Positions 25,913 to 34,315 of a stretch of DNA of 64,000 bases are shown here, piece by piece. The notes below the pieces were generated by a model that worked only from the letters and a program-made list of their open reading frames with translations, was not told the DNA's origin and ran no database searches. The DNA lies in assembly GCA_046160625.1 (NCBI GenBank), contig JBJXGZ010000143.1:12964-76963 (forward strand). Direction: 5' to 3'. Source of the stretch: M3007 sp046160625 (GTDB lineage: Bacteria > Bacteroidota > Bacteroidia > Chitinophagales > Saprospiraceae). The first letter of the stretch is position 1. The number at the start of each line of letters is the position of its first letter. A program made the position numbers and the translations under genes.

Positions 25913-26839
25913 CTATTTAATCAACTTCACATTCCGCGCAATAGGCTCCCCACGATCGTTTTTACTGAGCGTGAATTCCACCATATCGCCTTCACGCAAG
26001 TCGTTAAAATCGGTGTCAATCAGAAAAGAAAAATGGAAAAAGAGATTGTTGGTTTGCGGGAAATTGACAAAACCATAGCCGTCTTTTAGGCTGAAAATAG
26101 TACTGCGCATGGTTTCTCCATCTTCCACTTGTGCTATCTCAGTTTCTTCGCTATCAGCAGAAGCGTTTGGCAGGTTGCGCTTACGTTCCACAAATAGTCG
26201 GTTTACAGGAAACTGTGCGTCGTTATCCTCTGTGATAACCTCCTGCATTGCTAGGGGATAGGTAACTTCCTCCCATAGGGCCTGCGAGGTAACCGTGCTG
26301 CGTCGGCGGCCTTCTTCATCATAAAAATCGTAGTCCCAGGCAAAGAGCATAACCCGAACTCCCAAGGTGTGAAGTTTACGCACAAGCGGCACAAAATCAC
26401 TGTCAGACGCGATGAGCACCAAGACGTCGAACTGCTTGTGCAGCGCCAACTCAAAGGCTTCAAGCGCCATCCATACGTCTATGCCGCGTTCCTGGCGTTG
26501 ACCAAAATAAGTAGTTCGGACGGGAAGATAATGGGTCGTAACCCCTTCCATCATCAGTATATCATCAAAAAGGCGGTCGTAAAAAAGCCGATTCCCTTCT
26601 GTGCTGGCCTCTTGGGCAGAAAGCCTCCCCCGAAAATAATGGGCATCCACAATCTGGCAGAGGTGCATGTCTTTTTGTTCTTCCTCGGCTATTTTGTGAC
26701 GGATGAATTCATGCAAGCCTGCGATACTAAGTCGACCTCGGCGTTCGTGATGGTAAGCGTAATAATTGGAGACATGAAGAAAATAATTACCGTCGTAAAA
26801 GACCCCAATACGGGTCAATTTCTTTTGATTATCAGACAT
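25913..26839 (-). CDS. NYN-domain ribonuclease fused to cold-shock domain
   Basis: A 308-residue protein of two parts. Residues 8-200 form a NYN/LabA (DUF88) PIN-like nuclease domain with the expected acidic residues: Asp16 in VFYDGNYF, Asp121 in RGIDVWMALEA, and Asp146 and Asp148 in IASDSDFVPL. Residues 245-308 form a cold-shock domain with RNP1-like KDGYGFVNF and RNP2-like LFFHF. An acidic linker joins them. The fusion suggests an RNA-binding module that guides a metal-dependent RNase, acting in the cytoplasm. The target is unknown. Its promoter is not evident. It converges on yfhO across the 36-bp inverted repeat. Confidence 0.9.
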   Translation of the reverse strand: MSDNQKKLTRIGVFYDGNYFLHVSNYYAYHHERRGRLSIAGLHEFIRHKIAEEEQKDMHLCQIVDAHYFRGRLSAQEASTEGNRLFYDRLFDDILMMEGVTTHYLPVRTTYFGQRQERGIDVWMALEAFELALHKQFDVLVLIASDSDFVPLVRKLHTLGVRVMLFAWDYDFYDEEGRRRSTVTSQALWEEVTYPLAMQEVITEDNDAQFPVNRLFVERKRNLPNASADSEETEIAQVEDGETMRSTIFSLKDGYGFVNFPQTNNLFFHFSFLIDTDFNDLREGDMVEFTLSKNDRGEPIARNVKLIK

Positions 26840-27030
26840 TTGTGTTTTAAAATAATGAACTAAAAATTAACTAAAACAATAAGATTGTCAACACTCGACC
26901 CATGGTTCACGGTTTTCTTTTTCGTTCTCGGCGCAATCTTCAGGTGGTAATGGATAAATATAATTTTACGAACGGTCTTGATGTGGGTGCAAAGGACAGG
27001 CTTTTTACGCAAAAACCGTACATAGAATAG

Positions 27031-27070
27031 AAAAAAAGAGCCGTTGGTTTCTTTAGAAAACAACGGCTCT
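27031..27070 (-). terminator. Rho-independent terminator of the sortilin-like gene
   Basis: AGAGCCGTTG (27037-27046) pairs with CAACGGCTCT (27061-27070). On the minus strand seven T follow. Confidence 0.85.
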
Positions 27071-27078
27071 ATACAAGG

Positions 27079-30000
27079 CTAAATCTTATCGAAGTCTTTA
27101 AAGACTGAAAACTTCACCCCTTCTACTTTTTCTCTATACTCCTTCCATTGGGTGTCTAAGAGCATGTTTACCTTTTCTATCAGGCTTTCCGCTTCGCGCT
27201 TTGCAGTTGAGATGGCAGTTTGTGTTGCAGCGTTAGGCGCACCTTGCCCTCCGTCAATATATCCAATGGCATTCCAGAATTTTGCATTCAATACATCGGG
27301 ATTACGCTGAATTCCCTTGGCTTCCTTGTGTTGGAAGAATTTATCCTTCAAAACACTGACAGAATCCTTAATTGTTGACCCAAGTTTGTTCACGTCCTTT
27401 TTAAGACTGTCCGGCACGTTCACAAATTGGCTTTCTACAAGCCCTATTGTTTTTTCTGCCTCTTTTAAGCGATTGTAAGCTTTTGTGGCACGCTCAACGA
27501 TATTATACAGATCGTGCTTTGCAGCATTTTTAGCCTCCCGTTCGGCAACTGAGATATTGAGTCTCGGATCATCTATCACCTTCACCAGAATCGAATCGCG
27601 GTAGCCCATGTATTCTGCCTTTACCCAGTATTCACCAGGTAGCACCTGCGGGCCATTGCCAGGCTCCATCTGGTCTGGCCCGGGTTCGTTTTTAGAGGGA
27701 AAACGCACGCCTTTTGTGTCCTTGCCCCACCAGATTCTACTTGAGAAAGTGGAATCTAGTTCGGTCTTGAACCTGCGCAAAGTGTCGCCATTCATGGAAA
27801 AGACCATGATGGTGGCTTTCTCTTTTTTACCCGCCGTAGCCTTGGCGGAGGCGGGTTTATCCGTAGCCTTGGCGGAGGCGGGTTTATCACCCTCCTTTTT
27901 ATCTTCTTTCTTCTCTTCCAATTTACCCGCCGCAGCCTTATCAGAAGCAGGTTTGTCTTTATCATCTCCTTTATCAGAAGCGGATTTACCCTTCGCCTTT
28001 TCCATCTTTTTAATCCCTGGTTTTACCCACACAGGAATACTCACAGCTGTGCCTTTGTTCTCCCCTTCGTACGTTGCGTCTACTGCAAAACGAGGGCCGT
28101 CAAAGGAGCGGAATTCAGCAAGCACACCTGGCTGCGCGGGAAAAAGTTTAAAGGGTTGGTCTAACAGGTTCGCGCCAGAACGAGCCAGTTCACGCAAGAC
28201 AGAAAGGTTGTCGAGAATCCAAATGCCCCGCCCAAAGGTGCCGAGCACAAGGTCAGCATCACGCTGCTGGATTTTCAGATCAAAAATAGGCACCCTTGGG
28301 AAAGACTCGCCGGGAAACAAAACCCAATTTTCACCATAATTGATGGAAACGTACAAACCATGTTCGGTGCCGAGGAAAATCAAATTGGACACTTCCGGGT
28401 CTTGTACCACTGAAAGGCAATAGTTGCCTCCTTGCGCACCATTGCCAACCGGGAGGTTTTTAGCCGAAGCCAGGCGTTTCCATTTTTTTCCAAAATCGGT
28501 GGTGTGGTAGAGGTAAGGCTGCCAGTCGTTTTGGCGATAATTATTCAACACCACGAAAGCCTCGCCCGCATTAATTGGAGAAGCCTCAATGGCCGGAATC
28601 CAGGCGTTTTTAGGGGCATCTGGCAGGTCTTTGGCAAAATTTGCCCAGGTTTTGCCATGGTCGGTGGTCAATTGCACATTGCCATCGTCGGTGCCAACCC
28701 AGGCTACCCCTTTTTGCACCGGAGAGGGCGCAATCGCTATTATTGTACAATGATTTTCTGCATTGGTTGCATCAAATGTAAGGCCGCCTGAGATATCCTG
28801 ATGGAGCTTGGATGTATCATTTGTAGTCAAATCCGGGGAAATTATCCGCCAGGTTTGCCCTAAATCGTAACTATGATGTAAAAACTGGCTTCCGAAAAAG
28901 ATGCCTTTGTCTTGCCAGGGGTCTTGTGCGAGCGCAGCGTTCCAGTTGAAGCGCAATTTTGTTTCGCCGTCAGGGTGAAGTGGTTTAATATATTTGTTTT
29001 CGCCCGTTTTACGGTCCACGAGACCGAGTTCTCCGCCCTGAGATTGTGCAAAAACATACCGCGAGTCGTCCTTTTGCGGCATGGTCTCAAAGCCATCACC
29101 AAAGGCAACCTCCTGCCAATCGGAATTGCGGATGCCCCCCGATTTCCAGACAGCTGAAGGGCCAACCCAGGAGCCATTGTCCTGCAAACCACCATACACA
29201 TTATAAGGCCACTCATTGTCCGTTTCAACGTGATAAAACTGTCCAACGGGGATGTTCTCAGCATATCTCCAGGTCTTGCCACCATCGTAGGTGATATTTA
29301 GGCCCCCGTCATTTCCGTTGATGATGTAATTTGGATTGTCCGGACTTATCCAAAAAGCGTGGTGGTCAGGGTGAATATGCCAGCCAGCCCAGGTGGAAAA
29401 GGTCTTGCCTCCATCTTCGCTTTTTGATATTAAAGTGTATATCGAATAGACCCGGTTTTCGTTCTTCGGGTCTACATAGATTTCAGAGTAATAAAATGGT
29501 CGGTCACCCTGGCCTTTGTCGGCCATTTTTTGCCATTTTTTGCCGCCATCTGTGCTCTTATAAAGGGCGTTTTCTTTGGCTTCTACGAGCGCATACACGA
29601 TATCGGGATTGCTCTTAGCAACCGCGAGACCAATACGCCCCAAATCGCCTTCAGGCAAGCCGTCTTTATCTGTTCTTTTTTCCCAGGTCTCTCCAGCGTC
29701 ATAACTGACATAAAGTCCAGAGCCTTTTCCGCCACTCTTAAAAAACCAGGGCCAGCGGCGGTATTCCCACATCGCAGCGTACAATTTATTTGGGTTTTGA
29801 GGATCGGCAACCAAATCTGCACAACCCGTTATGTCATTGACATACAGCGTCTTTTTCCAGGTTTTACCGCCATCCGTACTCTTAAAAACGCCACGCTCTT
29901 CCGTTGGGCCATACGTTGAACCGAGGGATGCAGCAAAGACAATATCTGGATTATCCCGATGCAACACCACCCGGTGAATAGTACGGGTGTTTTGCAAACC

Positions 30001-30450
30001 CATACACACCCAATCTTTGCCGCCATTGATGGTTTTAAAAATCCCAATGCCAAAATTTTGTGAGTTCCGGGGGTTTCCCTCACCTGTGCCTACCCAGATT
30101 TCGTCAGGATTGCGGGGATTGATGGCGATGCTTCCGACACCTTGTGTAGGCGCATTGTCAAAAATCGGCTCCCATGCCGTGCCGCCGCTTTTACTTCGCC
30201 AAACGCCCCCTGATGCTGCACCTGCGTAAATGACTTCAGGGTGGTTAGGATCCACGGCTATGGATGTGATACGGCCGGACATAGCACCCGGGCCGATATT
30301 GCGGACTTTGATGGTTTTTAGCACCTCCGGCGTGAAGGATGGCCGGTTTTGCCCATTGATTTTTAAAGTAAAGGCACTAAAAAAGAGAAGGATGAACAGT
30401 GCGCCTTCGCCTAGGCTTGGGCGGAGGAAGAGGTAGTTATGTCTTAACAT
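27079..30450 (-). CDS. Large sortilin/VPS10-like BNR propeller protein
   Basis: A 1123-residue secreted protein. A signal segment (ALFILLFFSAF) is followed by a beta-propeller of about 700 residues with many BNR-type blades such as SKSGGTAWEPIF, STDGGKTWKKTL and SYDAGETWEKR. This is the sortilin/VPS10-like family common in Bacteroidota, sometimes annotated as a glycosyl hydrolase; no catalytic pair is evident. A helical domain forms the last 170 residues. Between them is a Lys/Asp/Ala-rich linker (about 830-900) with two exact 9-residue repeats DKPASAKAT and a third weaker copy. That linker comes from a palindromic DNA repeat. There is no T9SS sorting signal at the end. The ligand is unknown. 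Confidence 0.85.
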   Translation of the reverse strand: MLRHNYLFLRPSLGEGALFILLFFSAFTLKINGQNRPSFTPEVLKTIKVRNIGPGAMSGRITSIAVDPNHPEVIYAGAASGGVWRSKSGGTAWEPIFDNAPTQGVGSIAINPRNPDEIWVGTGEGNPRNSQNFGIGIFKTINGGKDWVCMGLQNTRTIHRVVLHRDNPDIVFAASLGSTYGPTEERGVFKSTDGGKTWKKTLYVNDITGCADLVADPQNPNKLYAAMWEYRRWPWFFKSGGKGSGLYVSYDAGETWEKRTDKDGLPEGDLGRIGLAVAKSNPDIVYALVEAKENALYKSTDGGKKWQKMADKGQGDRPFYYSEIYVDPKNENRVYSIYTLISKSEDGGKTFSTWAGWHIHPDHHAFWISPDNPNYIINGNDGGLNITYDGGKTWRYAENIPVGQFYHVETDNEWPYNVYGGLQDNGSWVGPSAVWKSGGIRNSDWQEVAFGDGFETMPQKDDSRYVFAQSQGGELGLVDRKTGENKYIKPLHPDGETKLRFNWNAALAQDPWQDKGIFFGSQFLHHSYDLGQTWRIISPDLTTNDTSKLHQDISGGLTFDATNAENHCTIIAIAPSPVQKGVAWVGTDDGNVQLTTDHGKTWANFAKDLPDAPKNAWIPAIEASPINAGEAFVVLNNYRQNDWQPYLYHTTDFGKKWKRLASAKNLPVGNGAQGGNYCLSVVQDPEVSNLIFLGTEHGLYVSINYGENWVLFPGESFPRVPIFDLKIQQRDADLVLGTFGRGIWILDNLSVLRELARSGANLLDQPFKLFPAQPGVLAEFRSFDGPRFAVDATYEGENKGTAVSIPVWVKPGIKKMEKAKGKSASDKGDDKDKPASDKAAAGKLEEKKEDKKEGDKPASAKATDKPASAKATAGKKEKATIMVFSMNGDTLRRFKTELDSTFSSRIWWGKDTKGVRFPSKNEPGPDQMEPGNGPQVLPGEYWVKAEYMGYRDSILVKVIDDPRLNISVAEREAKNAAKHDLYNIVERATKAYNRLKEAEKTIGLVESQFVNVPDSLKKDVNKLGSTIKDSVSVLKDKFFQHKEAKGIQRNPDVLNAKFWNAIGYIDGGQGAPNAATQTAISTAKREAESLIEKVNMLLDTQWKEYREKVEGVKFSVFKDFDKI
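27830..27887. repeat. In-frame tandem copy of GC-rich palindromic repeat
   Basis: An exact 27-bp tandem duplication occupies 27834-27860 and 27861-27887. Each unit is an imperfect palindrome opening CCGTAGCCTTGGCGGAGG. A diverged copy lies at about 27925-27954. It encodes the DKPASAKAT linker of the sortilin-like protein, and a relative lies in the intergenic space at 41118-41143. Confidence 0.8.
30404..30427. repeat. Possible copy of the GC-rich palindrome in a signal sequence
   Basis: CCTTCGCCTAGGCTTGGGCG plus four bases forms an imperfect palindrome akin to the element at 27830 and 41118. It encodes RPSLGEGA just before the hydrophobic part of the signal sequence. The resemblance may be chance. 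Confidence 0.4.
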
Positions 30451-30552
30451 CGAAAATAGTTTTGTTGCGCAAAACTGCGAAAAGCGGCGATGGCAATTGC
30501 TATTTTACAGGATTTTCGATGAAATAAAGGCTTTTCAAATCCTTTTGTCCAT

Positions 30553-30588
30553 AAAAAAACGCTGAACAACATGAGTTGCCCAGCGTTC
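30553..30588 (-). terminator. Rho-independent terminator of the DUF1501 gene
   Basis: AACGCTG pairs with CAGCGTT around an inner ACAAC/GTTG stem. On the minus strand a run of T follows, at the A run 30553-30559. Confidence 0.8.
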
Positions 30589-30612
30589 CTTTGTTCACAG
30601 TATTCGAAAGTA

Positions 30613-32274
30613 CTAACGAATCACATTGAGTTTTGCCACGTGAGCACGGCCATTCAGCTTGTTTTCCAAACGCACAAAATACATAGCCGGAGGCAAAGGA
30701 GACACGTCGAGGTAAAAGACATTAGAGTCTTGTTCAACCCGAACATTGGTGGCCGATACGAGCGAACCACCCAGGCTGTGCAATGTGAGCCGCGCCTCAA
30801 ATGACGATCCTGTATTGCTGAACCCGATTTCTGCCTGTATGTTGGCAGGGTTTGGGAAGATGGTCAAAGGCTTTTCTGCAAAGTGCTGGTCGTCTGTACC
30901 CACTGTTATCGGCAGATAACAATCGGGGCTGACGATAGCAGCAGAATCAACCAGTGCCATTTTGGAGTAACCCTCGAACATGGTCTCCGTAAGTACGCCC
31001 TCGCTTGCGCCGAGCCAGTCTTGCAAGAGCGTAGTAAATACCTGGCGATAGTCAAACTGGGCGCCTTGCAATTGGTTGTCGTTTGTAAGGTTGGAGAGGT
31101 TCACGTTGGTGCCGCGTACACCCGCTGCGATATTTTTGCCAAAAATAAGCATGGGCGCTAGGGTGCCGTGGTCGGAGCCGTCGGAGCCATTTTCTTTTGC
31201 ACAGCGGCCAAATTCAGAAAAGGTGCAAGCGGTCACCTGATCAGCCAATCCCAAGCCTTCGAGGTCGTCCATGAAATTCTTAACTGCTTCGGCGAGGTCG
31301 AGCAGCAGGTTGGCGTGATCACCTACGGTGGGATTTCCGCCATTCACCTGGGCATTGTGGGTATCAAAACCACCCAATTGGCAGAGATAAATTTTGGTCT
31401 TGCAACCACCCTTTATAAGCCGTGCAATGGTTTGTAGTTGAGGGGCAAAACGGCTGGCATTCGTTGAAGGGTAGGTAGTCAGGAAATTTGAACCTGCATT
31501 GAACACTTGCGAAATGCGTTGTGCATACAGACTGGTGCTTTGTTCCACGCCCATGATAAATTCTAATTCCGTTCCATGGTCCGAATCAGGCACATTTGCG
31601 ATAGGCGCTCCACCAATTGTCTGGATTAGGGAATAAAAGCCGGCCGCATCCTGTCCACTTAAATTAATGACGTTCTGATGCTCCGTTTCAGTATGGAACC
31701 CGAGCGAGGTGGCCGGGTCTCCAATTTGGATTCCGAGCGGATCAGGCATAGAGCTTGTTGGCACGCCTGCTACATCGGGATAAAACGCCTGGAGCGCACG
31801 CCCTATCCAGCCAGATTTTATGTTATTGTTGGCAAGGGTACCGTCTCCGCCAGTAAGCCAAAGGTCGGTGCCTTTGAAGTGACTCTGATTCATGCTTTCA
31901 TACCCAACGCCCTGCACCACGGTTGCCCAACCTTTTTCATACAACTCTTTGATTTTCAAGAATGAAGGATGGATGCCGACTTGATCATCGGTGGACAATG
32001 TGCTGTCCAAATTGATGGCAGAATCCTCTGGAATACCTATTGAAGGGCGCAAATTGGCATAGGTGTCGTATTGATTAATGGGAATAATGGTATTGAGACC
32101 GTCGTTACCGCCTTTGAGTTGGATCAAAACGAGCACACGGTCTTCCACGCCCTCGCAGCTGCTAAGCAACCGAGCCATTTTGCTGTTGGCAAAAGGTCGT
32201 AAAGCGTGGCCGTTCACCACAAATGGTGTTACCGTTGCGGCTGGGAATATTTTGAGAAAATTTCGTCTTTTCAT
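30613..32274 (-). CDS. DUF1501 protein with Tat-like signal and T9SS tail
   Basis: A 553-residue secreted protein. The N terminus MKRRNFLKIFPAA fits a twin-arginine signal (R-R-x-F-L-K). The DUF1501 body (sulfatase/alkaline-phosphatase-like fold) covers about 45-450, with QLKGGNDGLNTIIP, GGFDTHN and FSEFGRCAKENGSDGSDHG as likely metal-site segments. The last 80 residues (LTIFPNPANIQAEIGF to AHVAKLNVIR) resemble a type A T9SS sorting signal. DUF1501 genes are nearly always paired with DUF1800 genes, as here, 94 bp downstream on the same strand. The pair's biochemical role is not established. Confidence 0.88.
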   Translation of the reverse strand: MKRRNFLKIFPAATVTPFVVNGHALRPFANSKMARLLSSCEGVEDRVLVLIQLKGGNDGLNTIIPINQYDTYANLRPSIGIPEDSAINLDSTLSTDDQVGIHPSFLKIKELYEKGWATVVQGVGYESMNQSHFKGTDLWLTGGDGTLANNNIKSGWIGRALQAFYPDVAGVPTSSMPDPLGIQIGDPATSLGFHTETEHQNVINLSGQDAAGFYSLIQTIGGAPIANVPDSDHGTELEFIMGVEQSTSLYAQRISQVFNAGSNFLTTYPSTNASRFAPQLQTIARLIKGGCKTKIYLCQLGGFDTHNAQVNGGNPTVGDHANLLLDLAEAVKNFMDDLEGLGLADQVTACTFSEFGRCAKENGSDGSDHGTLAPMLIFGKNIAAGVRGTNVNLSNLTNDNQLQGAQFDYRQVFTTLLQDWLGASEGVLTETMFEGYSKMALVDSAAIVSPDCYLPITVGTDDQHFAEKPLTIFPNPANIQAEIGFSNTGSSFEARLTLHSLGGSLVSATNVRVEQDSNVFYLDVSPLPPAMYFVRLENKLNGRAHVAKLNVIR

Positions 32275-32285
32275 TTTTTTAAAAT

Positions 32286-32360
32286 TTTGAACAGTTCAAA
32301 CAGTATGGCGGAATGGCATTCCGCCTGTTGCATACCTCGGCCCGGGAAGTCTTGCCGGGC
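32286..32360. repeat. Three REP-like palindromes between DUF1800 and DUF1501
   Basis: Three palindromes lie in tandem: TTTGAACAGTTCAAA (32286-32300), GGCGGAATGGCATTCCGCC (32307-32325, 9-bp arms around one base) and GCCCGG with CCGGGC (32340-32345 and 32355-32360). They fill the space between two co-directional genes. Confidence 0.65.
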
Positions 32361-32368
32361 ATCAACGC

Positions 32369-34030
32369 TTAAAAAGTTTGATATTCCGGCGAATAAAGGA
32401 TTGCCTTCACCAGTCGCCGGAGCCACAACCTGACCTCAGTATCGTCGTTGGTGTTGAGGTAATTCTGCCACTCATATGTCCAGTCGTTTGGCGGAAGCGT
32501 ATCGAGGAAAATCGAGATGTGGAAGTAATTGAACCGGTCGGTGTCCACCTCTTCAGGAAGCAAATATTTGAGCATATCTTCCACCAGCACCTGCGAGTCG
32601 AGTGCGTTGGAAATCACGCCGCTGTTTTTCACCCAAGTGACAATGTCAAGTTGCGTGCCTAAGGGCTGCCCTGTTTGGTTTCCGATCGTCAAGGTTCCGC
32701 TTAGGAACATATCGGGCATTTTGTAGCGGGTGATAATCGTGCTTGAGTTAAACCATTGGCGACTGAAATCCGGGTCTGAGTAATAAGCCGGGTAACCTGC
32801 CACATCCGAAGCGAAAAAGAGCGGGAGGTTGGCGGTCGCAAAGGCGCGTTGCAGCATCCCGCGCTCAAAAATTTGAAAATAGGCATTCGTATTGACAACT
32901 GGATCTGGCAATGGCATCCCGAAGAACGACATGGTTTGGTAGTTTAGCTCGAGGGGCGATTTGAGCATGCCACCAATTATTTCATCCGAGTTGTCTGAGT
33001 CGTCAGCATCGAAGAAATGCTGGCTTTGAAGCAGTTGCTGCAGGACTGGCTTTATCTCAAAGTTGTTGGCAATGAGTGTGTTAGCAAGCGGCACAATAAT
33101 ATCTGTCTCAATTTCAGTAGTAATGTTCCGGCTCACAAAATAGCGATACAATCGCCGGCAAAGGTTTTTGGCTGTTTCCGGTTGGGCAAAAATCATGTTC
33201 ACAAAAGCCTGCAATTCCACCCACATCCCGGCGGCATTGGAAGCCCCTGTGATGACTGTGTTATTGAATTTTGAGGAGAACGTTTTGTTTCCCTGTGAGT
33301 GTTGACCAAAAACAGCGTCCCCACGTGGAATACCAGTTTCAGCGTCTACGACATCGCGGTTGAAACGAGTACGGAAACCAGTGAGCACTTTGGAAGCTTC
33401 AACGATATCGTCTTCCGTGTAGTTTGTGTAATCGCCCGGGCCAATTTGTGGGCCTTTTCCGATGGTAAAAAGTTCAAAAAATTCGCGGGCGAAATTCTCA
33501 TTTGGGTTGGAAGCCGTATTCTGCGTATTATTCAGATACAACAGCATATTGTTGTCCACTACAATTTTGTAGGCCAACTTTTTGAAATTGCCCAGGGCAC
33601 CCCAACGCAGGAGTTGCAGGTAGTCAAAAAAACTTGAATTCCTTGCGGCATTGGCAGTTGTTTGCATGAACTGGTGAAAGAAGAACTGCATTTTGTGCCC
33701 AATGCCCGTATCGCGCAAGGCCTCGTTGCACCACCAAACCATATTCCAGCGGCGGAGTACGAAATCTTCTGCGGGCAAGGAAGTCTGCGGCGTGCCGGGC
33801 AAGGGTAGCAGCCAGGTTACTACTGGCGAACCTTGAACAGCAAGATCTTTGTAAATCGGCTGGCTTTGCTGAAGTGGGTTCAATTGGAGGATTGAGTTGA
33901 GCGCTTGGGCAGCTGTTTGCCCCGCCATTTGATCCACTTTGGGCTTTGAGTAGTTGAAACTCGTGCGCCGGAGCAGGTGTGCGGCCCGTCGGTGGCCCAG
34001 CGAACCTGTCAAAGGAGAGAGTGATGCCAT
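32369..34030 (-). CDS. DUF1800 protein, partner of DUF1501
   Basis: A 553-residue protein of the DUF1800 family. Family features are GHRRAAHLLRRTSFNYS near the N terminus, then LYLNNTQNTASNPNENFARE followed by FFELFTIG (about 170-195), and the RRLYRYFVSR helix. There is no obvious signal peptide, unlike its DUF1501 partner. In planctomycetes and Bacteroidota the two families are co-encoded, which suggests a shared task, but no reaction is known. It is first in the two-gene unit. Upstream is a 14-bp-arm hairpin and then a 37-bp-arm inverted repeat, so its promoter must lie in 34031-34160. Confidence 0.88.
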   Translation of the reverse strand: MASLSPLTGSLGHRRAAHLLRRTSFNYSKPKVDQMAGQTAAQALNSILQLNPLQQSQPIYKDLAVQGSPVVTWLLPLPGTPQTSLPAEDFVLRRWNMVWWCNEALRDTGIGHKMQFFFHQFMQTTANAARNSSFFDYLQLLRWGALGNFKKLAYKIVVDNNMLLYLNNTQNTASNPNENFAREFFELFTIGKGPQIGPGDYTNYTEDDIVEASKVLTGFRTRFNRDVVDAETGIPRGDAVFGQHSQGNKTFSSKFNNTVITGASNAAGMWVELQAFVNMIFAQPETAKNLCRRLYRYFVSRNITTEIETDIIVPLANTLIANNFEIKPVLQQLLQSQHFFDADDSDNSDEIIGGMLKSPLELNYQTMSFFGMPLPDPVVNTNAYFQIFERGMLQRAFATANLPLFFASDVAGYPAYYSDPDFSRQWFNSSTIITRYKMPDMFLSGTLTIGNQTGQPLGTQLDIVTWVKNSGVISNALDSQVLVEDMLKYLLPEEVDTDRFNYFHISIFLDTLPPNDWTYEWQNYLNTNDDTEVRLWLRRLVKAILYSPEYQTF

Positions 34031-34161
34031 AGTTCGGAAAGGATGATTGAGTAAATGAAATAGGTTTTTTCGTAGAGGTAGGGCTTTTGACCCAGGGGTT
34101 GCATGTAGGTTTAACGAAGTGTTTAATTATTTTTGAGGTTGTTGTGTTTTTGCTCAAAATG

Positions 34162-34203
34162 ACAATTGCGGCCTGCAGAGTTTCCTCCACAGGCCGCAAT
34201 TGT
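34162..34203 (-). terminator. Hairpin with 14-bp perfect stem, probable terminator
   Basis: ACAATTGCGGCCTG (34162-34175) pairs exactly with 34190-34203. It is downstream of the FG-GAP protein gene on the minus strand. The T run after it is weak (TCATTTTG). Confidence 0.55.
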
Positions 34204-34227
34204 TGCAAATAATCAATACAAATCCCA

Positions 34228-34315
34228 AGATAAAATAAACCGCAGAGTCACAGAGACGCAGAGTATTGAATTTCAAAAACTCTGCGTCTCTGTGACTCTG
34301 CGGTTTATTTTATCT
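34228..34315. repeat. Perfect 37-bp inverted repeat made of CGCAGAGTCA words
   Basis: Arms 34228-34264 and 34279-34315 are exact reverse complements with a 14-base spacer. The arms repeat GCAGAG, CACAGAGA and CGCAGAGT. The right arm covers the stop codon of the FG-GAP protein gene. Confidence 0.9.

Noticed and set aside
33624..34208. Open frame of 194 residues on the minus strand
   Set aside because: It overlaps the start of the DUF1800 gene in another frame, runs across the hairpin at 34162, and has a low-complexity composition.
34228..34315. CRISPR-like short repeats
   Set aside because: The repeated words are only 6-10 bp, without regular spacers, and the whole is an inverted repeat.
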